DNA of 64,000 bases from Stenopsyche tienmushanensis (taxonomy: Eukaryota; Arthropoda; Insecta; Trichoptera; Stenopsychidae). How positions within the stretch are numbered: the first letter of the stretch is position 1; every line of letters begins with the position of its first letter. The stretch lies in assembly GCA_008973525.1 (NCBI GenBank), contig WACJ01000040.1, positions 1,302,001-1,366,000 of the forward strand, written 5' to 3'. The translations under genes and the position numbers were made by a program. Under the pieces are notes generated by a model. The model ran no database searches, was not told the DNA's origin, and saw only the letters and a program-made list of their open reading frames with translations. Positions 1-10,314 of this stretch are shown here, one piece after another.

Positions 1-112
1 ATTAGAGTCGAGGTGTAGTAAATACATCACCGGTAGCGATAGGTTAATACATCAATTTGAAAAACATATATGTACTCTATATATGTATACATAGATTAGA
101 GAGTTACACCCA
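1..112 (+). mobile_element. hAT-3 non-autonomous element, internal fragment cut by window edge
   Basis: The block carries the hAT-3 core (GTCGAGGTGTAGTAAATAC followed by ATCACCGG) and the following ATATATGTATACATAGATTAGA. The same core recurs at about 5.4, 8.8, 14.2, 34.5, 38.4, 48.7, 54.9 and 60.5 kb. The left part lies outside the window and the right terminus is missing. Confidence 0.7.
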
Positions 113-488
113 ATTAGTTACAAGCAAATTTTTGTATTATTTGCATAAATATAGACGAGGGTGAAATAAAATTAGCATTTCTTACAAAACTATCGTAGTT
201 TAATTTTAGGATCTTGAAAAATCAACAAGTTATACATAAATTAGTTACAGACAAATAAAATTGAAACTTTCATTACATTTTGGAGGCTGTTTTCGCTCAC
301 ATTTTTCCATTCACATAAGTAGCATCTGGCCCTTTTACGATTTGGAATAGCAACAGCAACAAAAGACGATGCAACTGGTTCTTTCATCATTTGAATGCAA
401 GTGATGACTTACGCATGTCTCTTTCAAAAAAAGAACCTCGCTAAAATATTGAAACACATTTTTCAATGGGGTGCGGAGACCTATTTTC
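113..488. other. AT-rich spacer, no gene seen
   Basis: Nothing recognisable lies between the hAT-3 fragment and the duplicated target site of the first LINE at 489. Open frames here are extensions of LINE frames or antisense shadows. Confidence 0.5.
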
Positions 489-502
489 AGATTCAAATGG
501 GT

Positions 503-1172
503 GGCCAGGCTCAATCTGGCTAGAGTACAAAGGAGAAGCGCGATCAGAGTCGCAGCAGCATATCGCACAGTGTCAGAAGACGCAGTCCTGGCACTGACTG
601 CCATTCCGCCAATCGACCTGCTCGCAAAAGAAAGGAAAGCTATACGCACCGGGGAAACCAGGCAAAGAGCTAGGCAGTCCACCATGGTGGAATGACAGTC
701 CCGATGGGACAGCTCCACCAAAGGTCGATGGACCCATCGGCTCATCCCTGACCTTAAGCCCTGGACAGCTAGGAAACACGGTCAGCTGTGCTACCACCTT
801 ACCCAGGCACTCACTGGGCATGGCTGCTTTGGTAGCTACCTGCACAGGATTCAAAAAGAGGCCGGTCCGAATTGTCACCACTGCGGAGCGGAGCTGGACG
901 ATGCCGCGCACACGCTATTCGACTGCCCGGCTTGGAGCACAGAGAGGGACACACTGCGGGAGGAGCTTGAAGTCAATTCACTCACTCCCAGCAACATGGT
1001 CCCTACGATGCTAACCAATGCCAGGGCATGGAACGCGTTGTCCAGATACGTCGCGTGCGTTATGCTGCAGAAGGAGGATGCTGAACGACTGAGACGTCGG
1101 ACATGCACCGAAGCATCCTCCTCCTCCTCAACCCATGAGCGAGACAACCCAGCAGAGATATATCAAGAATAG
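503..1172 (+). pseudogene. R1-clade ORF2 C-terminal fragment (post-RT region, zinc knuckle)
   Basis: The frame begins without a start codon at the truncation point and encodes ARLNLARVQRRSAIRVA, then a region containing TARKHGQLCYHLTQALTGHG and the CCHC-type knuckle CHHCGAELDDAAHTLFDC. This is the usual C-terminal arrangement in R1-clade ORF2 proteins, after the reverse transcriptase domain. One nonsense codon (TGA at 693-695) replaces the TGG found at the same place in copy 2, so the copy is dead. The frame otherwise stays open to TAG at 1170-1172. It keeps about 30 residues (RVQRRSAIRVAAAYRTVSED) that are deleted in copy 2, so the two copies are complementary rather than one deriving from the other. 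Endonuclease and RT domains are absent. Confidence 0.9.
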
Positions 1173-1212
1173 AAGAACCGTGAAGAATTCACGTTAAGAC
1201 GAGGCCCTAGAG

Positions 1213-1991
1213 CAGTGTTTCCTAACCTTTTTAGTCTCGTTACCCCTATAACCTATCAGGGAAACTGATTTTACCCCCCTTTCAAATTTTGTTGAAGAAA
1301 ACAACATTTATAACACATACAAATAGCCTTTATTTATCATGAAATTGCACAAAATTATAGGAAATTACAATTTTAACATACTTCCTTCATTAATTTAATG
1401 ATGGTTAATGTGAAAGTTGAAATTTTTTTGCATTTGCAAGTATTTTCAATTTTAGGTTTAGTCCAACTGCGAACACTCTTTTTTTTAAGAAATCAAAAAT
1501 CGAATTCTTTATCTGCCAACTCCTTGTAAACATTTTTGAAATGTTCTTTAAGTTTGCTCGGTTTCATGTTCTCTGTACCAAGAACTTTATTACATATAAC
1601 ACACTGAGGCTTTTCCATATTCCTGCCAACAATATTCCCCATGAAGAACCCCATTGTAGAAATGCTTCTTTATACAAGCACTTTTTTCCAGAAGCAGAAG
1701 TCATTTCACTTAAAATACTGTCACAAATGCGAAAGTGCAAATTAGTGCTCGAGTAAATTGAAAATGTATCGTATCCATCTCTCGTCTCTTCATACCTCTC
1801 CTTGCGAGAAGAATTACTAGAAAGGCATTAGAACACAGTGAGAGACTTCTTGGAAGAGAGTGCAAGCCATATGACGCTCATCTGTCATTTTATTACTATA
1901 TCTACATACTGAAAATGAATATTGTTATTACCCCCGCAGAAAAGCCGTTTTACCCCTCGGGGGGTAATTCCCCCTAGGTTAGGAACCACTG
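1213..1991 (-). mobile_element. hAT-1 element, copy 1, inserted in the LINE 3' UTR
   Basis: Terminal inverted repeats CAGTGTTTCCTAACC and GGTTAGGAACCACTG are flanked by a perfect 8-bp duplication CCCTAGAG at 1205-1212 and 1992-1999. Eight-base duplications and CAGTG-type termini are diagnostic of the hAT superfamily. At 779 bp it is much shorter than an autonomous element but still contains the start of a transposase on the minus strand. A shorter relative sits at 16867-17082. Confidence 0.93.
1493..1704 (-). pseudogene. hAT transposase N-terminus with BED-type zinc finger, frameshifted
   Basis: Reading the minus strand, a start codon at 1704 opens MTSASGKKCLYKEAFLQWGS. After one frameshift the frame gives KPQCVICNKVLGTENMKPSK and then LKEHFKNVYKELADKEFDF. 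The C-x2-C ... H pattern with the K-P-S-K-L-K-x-H signature is that of the BED zinc finger at the N-terminus of ZBED-like hAT transposases. The catalytic RNase H-like and dimerisation regions are gone, so it is a non-functional stub inside the 779-bp element. The frameshift lies around 1640-1655. Identification rests on motif recognition only. Confidence 0.8.
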
Positions 1992-2371
1992 CCCTAGAGG
2001 GACACATACCGCCACCCTAGAGCAATACTTCGCGGTAGCCGGGTGGCGGCGGAACCGGAGGAGGGGTTTAGTGAGTCTGGCGATGCTCAGTCAAATACTA
2101 GCGAGACGCATTACCAATGCTTAGTCAAACCTCACACTACCTCAGAAGGAGGAGTCTTCTTGAAGATTCCCCTCCTTCGAAAAAAAAAAAAAAAAAGATT
2201 CAAATGGGTACGGCTCACTTAAAAGGTTAAGAATCACTGCATTAGAGGAACCAAATATTCAATATTGCTATTAAATATTCAAAACTCATTGATAGCCATC
2301 TCTGAGTTTTTCTGGCTACCGAGTAATTCGTGCATTTTTAGTCCACAGAATCAATTCCAACCTTAGTACCA

Positions 2372-2740
2372 CAGTGTACTCTCGATTATCCGGGTGTTGA
2401 TTATCCGGCTTGCGGATTATACATGCCTGAAAAATGTTTTTTTTTCGAGAAAAAATCTTTTTTACTTTTTGATAAACGGATAATAAGGCAATTCCCAAAT
2501 AGTACCGGGGTGTTATATACAAAGCGGATGATGCTTATATCTTTTCTACCAAATCAAACGCCCATTCTCATGTTTTAATTACCTTGGTTTTCAAAACAAC
2601 CGAACAAGAGTTTAGGAAATCTTGTTATACGAGGCCGAAATCACAACGAGAGTGAAATTGTAAAATGGACCCGGGGTAATAAGAGCTTGATTACTAAAAC
2701 TGATCTGTATTGTCGGATTATCGTGTATTTGCGAGCGAAT
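2372..2740. mobile_element. pogo/Tigger-like MITE remnant
   Basis: The left end reads CAGTGTACTCTCGATTATCC and has a second GATTATCCGG within 20 bases. The right end, TCGGATTATCGTGTA near 2722-2736, is its imperfect inverse. Tigger-type elements commonly have CAGTG termini with GATTATCCG repeats. A similar terminus (CGGATAATCGAGAGT) occurs near 46213-46227. No transposase is legible, and the right boundary is approximate. Confidence 0.5.
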
Positions 2741-2835
2741 TCCAGTGATTCAGAAAGAGCACTCTTGTACGTTGAGCTCTAGGATAAAATAATTGATTTC
2801 GAGACTGGAAGTCGGTGCTTTTTGAAATAAAATGT

Positions 2836-3005
2836 GACCGTCACATATATAATAGAGGTGCTACGCGCATGCACCGCGTTGCTTCTAAATTAAACCTGGC
2901 TTACAAGCTAATTTTATTATATATTACACAAACACATCTTCATCTTTTAGCTAATAATTTCCATAAGCAATGCAAAAAATCAACTTTTCCTAGAAGTTAA
3001 GTTTT
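2836..3005. repeat. Unclassified two-copy interspersed repeat, copy 1
   Basis: This stretch shares GCTACGCGCATGC and, further on, a TTTTATTA...ATATTACAC...ATCTTTTAGCT block in the same order and spacing with 60180-60330. Termini and class could not be determined. Confidence 0.5.
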
Positions 3006-3009
3006 ATTT

Positions 3010-4069
3010 ATGCCCTACGAGAGTACTTTTAAGATTTTTTTATGAAAGGGGGTTGTAGGCTTAGGAAGGTATTTATATTCAGTCGATTAATTAAATGGTT
3101 ATATTTTCCAATATGTGTATACGTATCGTTTAACCATTATATTTTTTCGCCAGAAGGTCAGCTATTGTTTTCAAACTGGAGTGATATAATCTATTCCGAG
3201 AAGAAATATTTTCAACTTTAGCCCGATTTAAATGGGCAAAAAAACGGGAACCAGTTTCTACTAAATTTAACTTCTGAGAGATTGAAAAGGTGAACAGATT
3301 ACGACGCAGACGGAACATAAAAAATCTTGAAAGTGAAACAAATATTATTTTTCCACTTCATATGCCATCGGGTTGCTTGTAAACCGAAATTTGACGAGCG
3401 GACAAGACCTCAGTCAATCCCGATTTTATTACCACGGAACATGAAACGAACAAACCGCCGACTCGCCATAAATCAGTCGCCTTTGTGAGACATCATTGAC
3501 AAAAAATGCGATTGTTTCCGCAAACGTGCAAAATTCAATTCAAATTCAAGATTATAAACAAAAATGCTTTCCAATGCAAACAAAGAATTATACAACGATA
3601 GCGATCTCGTACTGGAGAAACATCTACAGATCCATGTAAAATGTAAACTAATTAATGACGTTAACTATCGAACATATCTACGACCACACGTGTCGGAAGA
3701 ATGCCGAAGCTGGTTTAGAAGAATAGCGAAGAACAAAGGAAGCATTCGAATTTACAAGAAGAGCAATAAAACAAACAAGAATCTGATAACATAAACTGTT
3801 AGCTCATTCAGAAAGTTGTCGGCAGTCGGATCCAATGAGGAGATTACCTCGATTAACTTTTATGTGCAAGGAAGGGTTACCACAATATGTTGGACATATG
3901 TTTATGCAGGTATTTATCTTTAATTTGGCTGTTTGTTAATATTAACCTATCTAATCATCATCATCACAGTGCAGTCACAATCAGTCCACTGCATAACTAT
4001 GGACCTCTTCAATACCCATTCACAGGAAGCGATTACATCCATTTCGTATGTATCATACATTCACCTCTT
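3010..4069. other. Mostly unique AT-rich spacer; possible LINE/SINE 3' tail at 3950-4035
   Basis: No gene was recognised. At 3954-4010 an ATCATCATCATCAC run precedes CAGTCCACTGCATAACTATG. This resembles the CAGCCCACTGC...AGGCCTC tails of many arthropod LINE/SINE elements, but the match is loose. A 76-codon lysine-rich ORF at 3564-3794 has no recognisable family and is probably chance. Confidence 0.35.
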
Positions 4070-4690
4070 CAGGGACAACAAGGGGGTGGCAAAGCAAGCA
4101 CCCGGCACGGGTGCAACTGCACATGGGGCACAAAACGCTGAATAGCGACCCAGTCAAGAGTCTCACATGCTTTTTATTTTACTTGACCATTCTACTTTAC
4201 ATGAATCAACTCTGATTGACTCTGTTCGTTTTTATTATATATATTGAGTTGTCTAATCCCTCTTTTCTTCGCCATCGCTTAAACATTGAACCAAAATAAT
4301 CCCGCAATAAAATAAAGACAACAATATTTTTAACCGGTTAATTAAATCGCGAAGCGTTCTTTCGTCATGTCAGTGGTCCGAAAAACGGACCAGTTAGACA
4401 CAAAGACATTGTCCGTCCTTTTTTATAGCCGTTTGCGACATTTTCGGGGATAAATGCATACCCGGGGACTTCTATGATCTGCACGATCACGAAAGCCCAC
4501 TCAGCCCAGCCCACCAGCTAACTTATATAGGTGACTCGCGCTGTTTCATCCTGAATTGATGCAAAAACTCATCCTTATTGCTGTAAAATATCGCCAAACC
4601 GATTTTCTTCACCATTTTTTTGGGTTGGTTACCTCATTTGATCGAGCAATACAGAAACTATAGACCAAGTGCTAGTGGTTTGGATCCTGG
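4070..4690 (+). mobile_element. hAT-2 copy fused to an antisense mariner fossil
   Basis: It opens with CAGGGACAACAAGGGGGTGG and follows the hAT-2 consensus (GGCGCAAC-like and CGATCAGTC/CCGAAAAACGGACC blocks) to about 4500. It continues through AGGTGACTCGCGC into a segment (about 4545-4665) that matches the minus-strand mariner transposase at 27772-28330, including GAATTGATGCAAAAACTC and GGTTACCTCATTTG. The right hAT terminus is missing. The same hAT-2 to mariner junction is found near 27700. Confidence 0.7.
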
Positions 4691-5261
4691 GCTCTTACTA
4701 TAAAGATTCGATTTCAATTTGTTCCAGATTGTGGGAAAAAAATCGCCGTATCAAATAATTTAAGAGATCGAATATATGAATATTTCTGATCGGTTGTCTC
4801 GATTCAGGTTTATCCTGATTTCCTGGATTTAATATATGTAATAAAATTGTCTAGGAACGTCCGTGAAAGAGTGTTTGGATTTGCAACAATAATTAAATTG
4901 CCATTTAAAAATAATGATAATTTCGCTACTCACTCATAGTTTCTCTCCTCTTCTACATGAATTATAATTCATATTAAAATAATTCCATCCTCACTTTACC
5001 ACGTGTGGGACAAATGGGAAACACTACATGAAAAATCCTTTCCTAGTGGAGATCGCCTTCGTCCGAGATATTGGATATGGCATATTCAGAAACCACTAAT
5101 CCTTTAACTGCTATAGCGTATTTTGACTCTTGTTTAATCGGTTAACGCGTTCCACGTCCCGTCCACCGTATACGGTGGACGTTTTCTTCCTCAATTTAAA
5201 TACGATTTAACAAGTTATTTATTTTCTATTTAATGGAATAAGTGCATGCAAATATAAAATA
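4691..5261. other. AT-rich spacer, nothing recognised
   Basis: No coding potential or shared repeat was seen. A short palindromic CCACCGTATACGGTGG occurs at about 5162-5177. Confidence 0.4.
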
Positions 5262-5535
5262 AACTCAAAATTCCCGATTTCCCGACAAATTAATTATTTC
5301 CGTCGCTGCAGATGAATACTTATATACTATAATACTTTAATGTGATTCGTAATTATATTACGGAAGAATACAAAAATTCTGAACCCCGTATCTATTATAT
5401 TTCATATCGATATTCCCATTATTAAAGTCGAGGTGTAGTAAATACATCACCGGTAGGGTATACATAGATTAAATAGTTACAGCCACTAAGCGTCGCCTAA
5501 GCTCGCTAATTCTGTTCGGGATCCCTAGTTGCAAG
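5262..5535 (+). mobile_element. hAT-3 fragment
   Basis: It contains the family blocks AAAATTCCCGATTTCCCGAC, CCGTCGCTGCAGATGAATAC and TAGTAAATACATCACCGG, and ends near TTCGGGATCCCTAG. A deletion has removed the sequence between the core and the GGGATCC end. No duplication was identified. Confidence 0.75.
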
Positions 5536-5555
5536 CCCACACGCGTTTAGTAATT

Positions 5556-5880
5556 ATTTGAAAAGAAACCTAGTGGTACCATTAAGCGGGGTTTTACTGT
5601 GAGCCACGCGTAGAACGGGCTGAACTCGCCTCGATGACCGACTGATTCCCTCTCTCCCGTGAACGGAGCTCAACCAGCGTATTGCGCGCGCATCCTTCCT
5701 CTCCCCGACCCCGCGGCTCCGCTTCCCTTCGCAAGACCAATATGCGCCAACATGATACATCCGTTAAACGTCTCTCAAAAGAAATTCCGTACACAAACAA
5801 TAGTTGTGCTAATTTAAAAACCTCCTTGGATACACGCCTAATAACTCACCAAAGTTTCATCGTAATCGAATGAACGGTAT
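5556..5880 (-). mobile_element. Hel-1 Helitron-like repeat, copy 1
   Basis: Read on the minus strand it matches 7735-8046 closely: AAACTTTGGTGAGTTATT, AGACGTTTAACGGAT, TGTTGGCGCATATTG and GATGCGCGCGCAATACGCTG. The GC-rich 3' half stands out from the AT-rich surroundings. Class is inferred from the 5' heads of sister copies; no Rep/helicase is present. Confidence 0.6.
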
Positions 5881-7500
5881 CGGATTGTATAGGATCCAAA
5901 CAAATTAATAATATATATAGATGCTATTCAAAATTGTACTTACTTCAGGCTTCACAATAAGATTTTTAAATTGGAATAGAAATTGAACTTTCTTGTATAA
6001 ATAAAATAAAGTCGTTTACAGACTTCTATATCCCTAGCTTAACAGGAAGCATTTCAATGACGAAACATAATGAATGGAACCTCATTAAAACTAAATTCGA
6101 ATGCTTTTCATCTTGGCAGTATTGCCTTCAATTCATCCAGAATTTATCTCGTCTATCTGTCCGTCTGGTTCTTCCTTCTTTATGAAAGAAGTAAATATTC
6201 ATGTGATTCGATCATAATTTTAATGGTCGCAACGACCGTGAGAAACGCTAAACTCGGACAAAGATCTCTCGGAATCTTTGTACATGCGTACATAAATTAC
6301 GGAGACATTTCGTAATGGCGAGAACAGCATACCGAAAAAAATGTCCGGATCGCGTGTGTGAAAAGCACATGTTCGGAAACTCTTTGATATTTAAATTTTT
6401 AATTAGTTTACGATCGCGCTTATGACATTTTTATTTTTTGCTCTTATTCGGACCGAATCGATTCCAATTGCGGGCCGCAATTCCAAAATTTAAGCCCGCG
6501 ACAATGGCGACGATCATTAATTCATCATAAAACGCCATAATAAATTCGCAGCAGAGCCGAAAATCAAAGCGAACCGATGATATTTAATTAGGACACAATC
6601 AATAATTTATGACCCGAACTATATAATTTTGGCATTCGTACGATTTTATTGAATTTATACGATCGAAGATAATTTATGTCCGTTTAATACGGTGATCGCC
6701 GTAAAATTAATTTAAATAATACAAAGTATCAAAACATCATTATGATCATCGTGTATGCAAACATTTTTTTATCCCCTATTTAAATAATCGCTGCATTCAG
6801 CGTTGAAAGCGTGCGAATGAATACATCTTAGCATGATTCAAACTCGACGACGGATACAAATGTGTATGCGTATTTCCTAATATTGTAAATATTCTGTTCG
6901 AAAGAACGTCCCACGCTTCAATAAATGTATTGAAGCTTTCGTGCTGGTGGCGAAAATGCGTTCACTTGCTCGCTGGATATGTTCATTTTTCATGGTCGTA
7001 TTAAAATTGCATCTGGTCCGCATCTGTCATCAAAGTGACAGATCGATTGATCGATATATGAAATTTTGATTAACCTCAAATTGTATAATTTCGCACTGGT
7101 TTAATGATTTATGTTTGTAATGCTTATTGATCTATTGTGTGATTTAATAGTGCCTCATTTATCAGTTGCGGTTTAATTGTAGTTTGATATTGTATCATAT
7201 GTGTATTCACATATGTCAAACGCCAGTGTAGCCAACTGCATCATAAAAACGATAGACAATAGTTTCGGCTCAATTAGTCTATGAGAGGCGCATTCAAACG
7301 ACAATTTATAATCTGTCAAATCGCATTCAGCTCAAAAATGCTCCAGATTAACATATCTTCACTTCATACACAATCGATTTAGACATTCACCTATTTTAGA
7401 GGTGAACCAGTAATTTCGTCGACATTTTATTTTTGTCAGATAAGAATTTTTTGGAATCGCTTAAGTGAACAGTGGCCAGGGCGGTATCGGATTACGAAGT
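5881..7500. other. Repeat-free AT-rich stretch with three small hairpins
   Basis: No TE homology within the window and no credible gene. Short perfect hairpins occur at 6917-6938 (GCTTCAATA, 4-base loop), about 7020-7042 (ATCTGTCA / TGACAGAT) and 7197-7216 (CATATGTG / CACATATG). An 81-codon ORF at 6070-6315 is unrecognised. Confidence 0.4.
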
Positions 7501-7734
7501 CTACCGGTTCGTACACCAAAAAAGAAGCATATGTGTCCTTAATAATGACGATATCGTATTACTCGCAAGTTCATCGTTACGCTTGTGTTTTAATATCACA
7601 GAGTAAGCACAATTCAGATATCCCAAGAGCGCTCGGCTCTGATTACTCCATTTTATTTTTATGCTCATCGAGGGCTAACCAAATTGATAGACTGGGTGAT
7701 AATCTATACTGTATGTATGTATGTGTTGTATATG

Positions 7735-8046
7735 CTCCAATACCATCCATCGGATCGCGATAAAACTTTGGTGAGTTATTGAGCGTGCATCAAAAAAGGT
7801 TTTTATATTAGCATAACCATTGTTTGTGTACGCAATTTGTTTTGTGAGACGTTTAACGGATACGCCATGTTGGCGCATATTGATCTGGGAAGTGAAGCGC
7901 GGCCGCGGGAATAGGGAGAAGCAGGATGCGCGCGCAATACGCTGAAAAGAAGGAAATAGTCGATCTTCGAGACGAAAGCGAGCGCGCGCATGCTTTTGAA
8001 TATTAGCCCTTCAGCCCGTACTACACGTGGCCTTAAGCAATAAACC
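7735..8046 (+). mobile_element. Hel-1 Helitron-like repeat, copy 2
   Basis: Shared blocks with copies 1 and 3 are CGATAAAACTTTG, CGTTTAACGGATACGCCATG, TTGGCGCATATTGATCTGG, CTTCGAGACGA and the terminal AGCAATAAACCACG. The 5' head present in copies 3 and 4 is missing or diverged here. The element is non-coding, and the class call is inference. Confidence 0.6.
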
Positions 8047-8049
8047 ACG

Positions 8050-8630
8050 CAACTGTGCTACAACTTTTGCAACGCATGCCTTACAAATCAAATTAACTAA
8101 ATCTTACAATTTTCTTCATACATCAAAACAACAATAGTTAATGCTATAAATTGGGTCACATTTAAAAACCCCTTCCTCCTATCACCATTTGCCATGCCAT
8201 GAAAATAAATACAAAAAAAATGTAAGTGGACTTAAATACATATTTTCATACATCACATGTTTGCGTCTCTATTTTTTGCGCCCCGATACAGAATCGAGAT
8301 CTGCGAAGAATGTGTTTATAAGGACGTAGAATTTCGTGATGTAGGTCAGTTGAAAATAGATACACGACCTTTAAGATCCAATAACGCGCAAAAAATATAG
8401 CACATCTAAAAGCCTATAAGATCTGCGATGACAAAGGCATGAATTCCTAAATCGATTTAGAAAAAAAGCATCCTTCGACATCTTTAAATATTTATCGCTA
8501 GACTAAATGTTGAAATGATAAAGGATTTAAGAGCCATTTTCAAGATCCAGCAGTTTATCAACGATTTGCTCGGAACATATTGAATATTGATATTGAAATA
8601 TTTGATTATATTTAATTTAGACGTTGTATA
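8050..8630. other. AT-rich spacer, nothing recognised
   Basis: Apart from a short TTGCAACGCATGCC block also found after Hel-1 copy 3 near 13743, no feature is supported here. Confidence 0.4.
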
Positions 8631-9021
8631 TATGAGACTATGGAATCCAATCCCGAATCCCGGGATCCCGGACAGTTTTGGATGCTCACGAATCCCGGGA
8701 TTAGTAAACGTAATCCCGAAAAGTTCGGGCTTATTTATTTCTATCTATGTATACATATATATTTTTCAAATTATTATATTAACCTTTCCCTACCGGTGAT
8801 GTATTTACTACACCTCGACTCCAATAATGTGAATATCGATATGAAATATAATAGACACGGGGCTCAATTTTTTTGTATTCCTCCGTACTATAATTACGAA
8901 TCACATCAAAGTATTATATTATAAAAGTATTCATCTGCAGCGACGGAAATAAATAGTTTGTCGGGAAATTGGGAATTTTGCGAGTTTTAGTCCGTGTCTC
9001 GTCCAGATCCAGACTGATCCC

Positions 9022-10314
9022 TGTGGAACGCAATGTATGATGGCTTATTGAGGACACCGCTCATAGAGGGCGCCAAAATGGTCGCCTTCGCTGACGACGT
9101 CGCAATACTAGTCACCGCCAAAACGGAGTACCTCGAAATAATCTGCGAAGAGACGCTAAGGAGGGTAAGGAACTGGTTGACGGGGGCTGGACTGCAGCTC
9201 GCCGCCCAGAAGACTGAGGCCATCTTCTTTACCAGGCGAAGAAAGCTTGCGCCCCCACCTCTGAGTATCGAGAACTGTGAGATCAAGTTCTCAAGATCCA
9301 TCTGTTACTTGGGGGTGGAAATTGACGATAAGCTCCGTTTTGTTACACATACGGAGAAGGCCGCAACAAAGGCGGCTAGTATTGCGAAAGGTCTAGCTAG
9401 GTTGATGCCTAACATCGGTGGCCCTAAGACAAACCGTCGAAGACTATATAACGAGGTGGTGCACTCGGTACTATTGTACGGAGCTCCGATATGGGCCGAG
9501 GCACTACTGCCATTCCGCCAATCGACCTGCTCGCAAAAGAAAGGAAAGCTATACGCACCGGGGAAACCAGGCAAAGAGCTAGGCAGTCCACCATGGTGGA
9601 ATGGCAGTCCCGATGGGACAGCTCCACCAAAGGTCGATGGACCCATCGGCTCATCCCTGACCTTAAGCCCTGGACAGCTAGGAAACACGGTCAGCTGTGC
9701 TACCACCTTACCCAGGCACTCACTGGGCATGGCTGCTTTGGTAGCTACCTGCACAGGATTCAAAAAGAGGCCGGTCCGAATTGTCACCACTGCGGAGCGG
9801 AGCTGGACGATGCCGCGCACACGCTATTCGACTGCCCGGCTTGGAGCACAGAGAGGGACACACTGCGGGAGGAGCTTGAAATCAATTCACTCACTCCCAG
9901 CAACATGGTCCCTACGATGCTAACCAATGCCAGGGCATGGAACGCGTTGTCCAGATACGTCGCGAGCGTTATGCTGCAGAAGGAGGATGCTGAACGACTG
10001 AGACGTCGGACACGCACCGAAGCATCCTCCTCCTCCTCAACCCATGAGCGAGAAAACCCAGCAGAGATATATCAAGAATAGAAGTACTGTGAAGAATTCA
10101 CGTTAACACGAGGCCCTTGAGGGACACATACCGCCACCTTAGAGCAATACTTCGCGGTAGCCGGGTGGCGGCGTAACCGGGGGAGGGGTTTAGTGAGTCT
10201 GGCGATGCTCAGTCAAATACTAGCGAGACGCATTACCAATGCTTAGTCAAACCTCACACTACCTCAGAAGGAGGTGTCTTCTTGAAGATTCCCCTACTTC
10301 GAGAAAAAAAAAAA
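9022..10314 (+). mobile_element. R1-clade non-LTR retrotransposon, copy 2, 5'-truncated
   Basis: It is bounded by an 11-bp duplication AGACTGATCCC at 9011-9021 and 10315-10325 and ends in an A-run. The duplicated bases belong to hAT-3, so the LINE landed in an existing hAT-3. The 3' UTR (10082-10302) matches the two halves of the copy-1 UTR on either side of the hAT-1 insertion, which confirms the empty site of that insertion. Confidence 0.93.
9033..10081 (+). pseudogene. R1-clade ORF2: RT C-terminal half, thumb and zinc knuckle, internal deletion
   Basis: The first part (9033 to about 9510) encodes the end of the reverse transcriptase. It includes the catalytic box VAFADDVAILV (F-A-D-D), then WLTGAGLQLAAQKTEAIFF and YLGVEIDDKLRF. 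At about 9510 an internal deletion joins GAPIWAEA directly to the sequence encoding IPPIDLLAKERKA and shifts the frame. The second frame then runs through QSRWDSSTKGRWTHRLIPD and the CHHCGAELDD...HTLFDC knuckle to TAG at 10079-10081. The residues lost here are still present in copy 1. The open frame that continues past the junction to 9923 is therefore an artefact of the frameshift. Reverse transcription onto a new target was the role of the intact protein; this copy is inactive. Confidence 0.92.

Larger units (their letters stand above)
503..2195 (+). mobile_element. R1-clade non-LTR retrotransposon, copy 1, 5'-truncated, split by a hAT
   Basis: The element is flanked by a 14-bp target-site duplication AGATTCAAATGGGT at 489-502 and 2196-2209 and ends in a poly(A) run. 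It keeps only the C-terminal part of ORF2 and a 3' UTR. The UTR is interrupted at 1213-1991 by a hAT-1 insertion, then resumes and matches the UTR of the second copy (about 10082-10302), including the shared end CTTCTTGAAGATTCCCC before the A-tail. Truncation at the 5' end is normal for target-primed reverse transcription. Confidence 0.9.

Noticed and set aside
3950..4035. Definite SINE or LINE tail
   Set aside because: Only a loose resemblance to the CAGCCCACTGC-type tail; no second copy in the window to confirm it.
9033..9923. A 296-codon open frame as a single protein
   Set aside because: It is RT sequence fused out of frame to later LINE sequence; the true second half runs in another frame to 10081.
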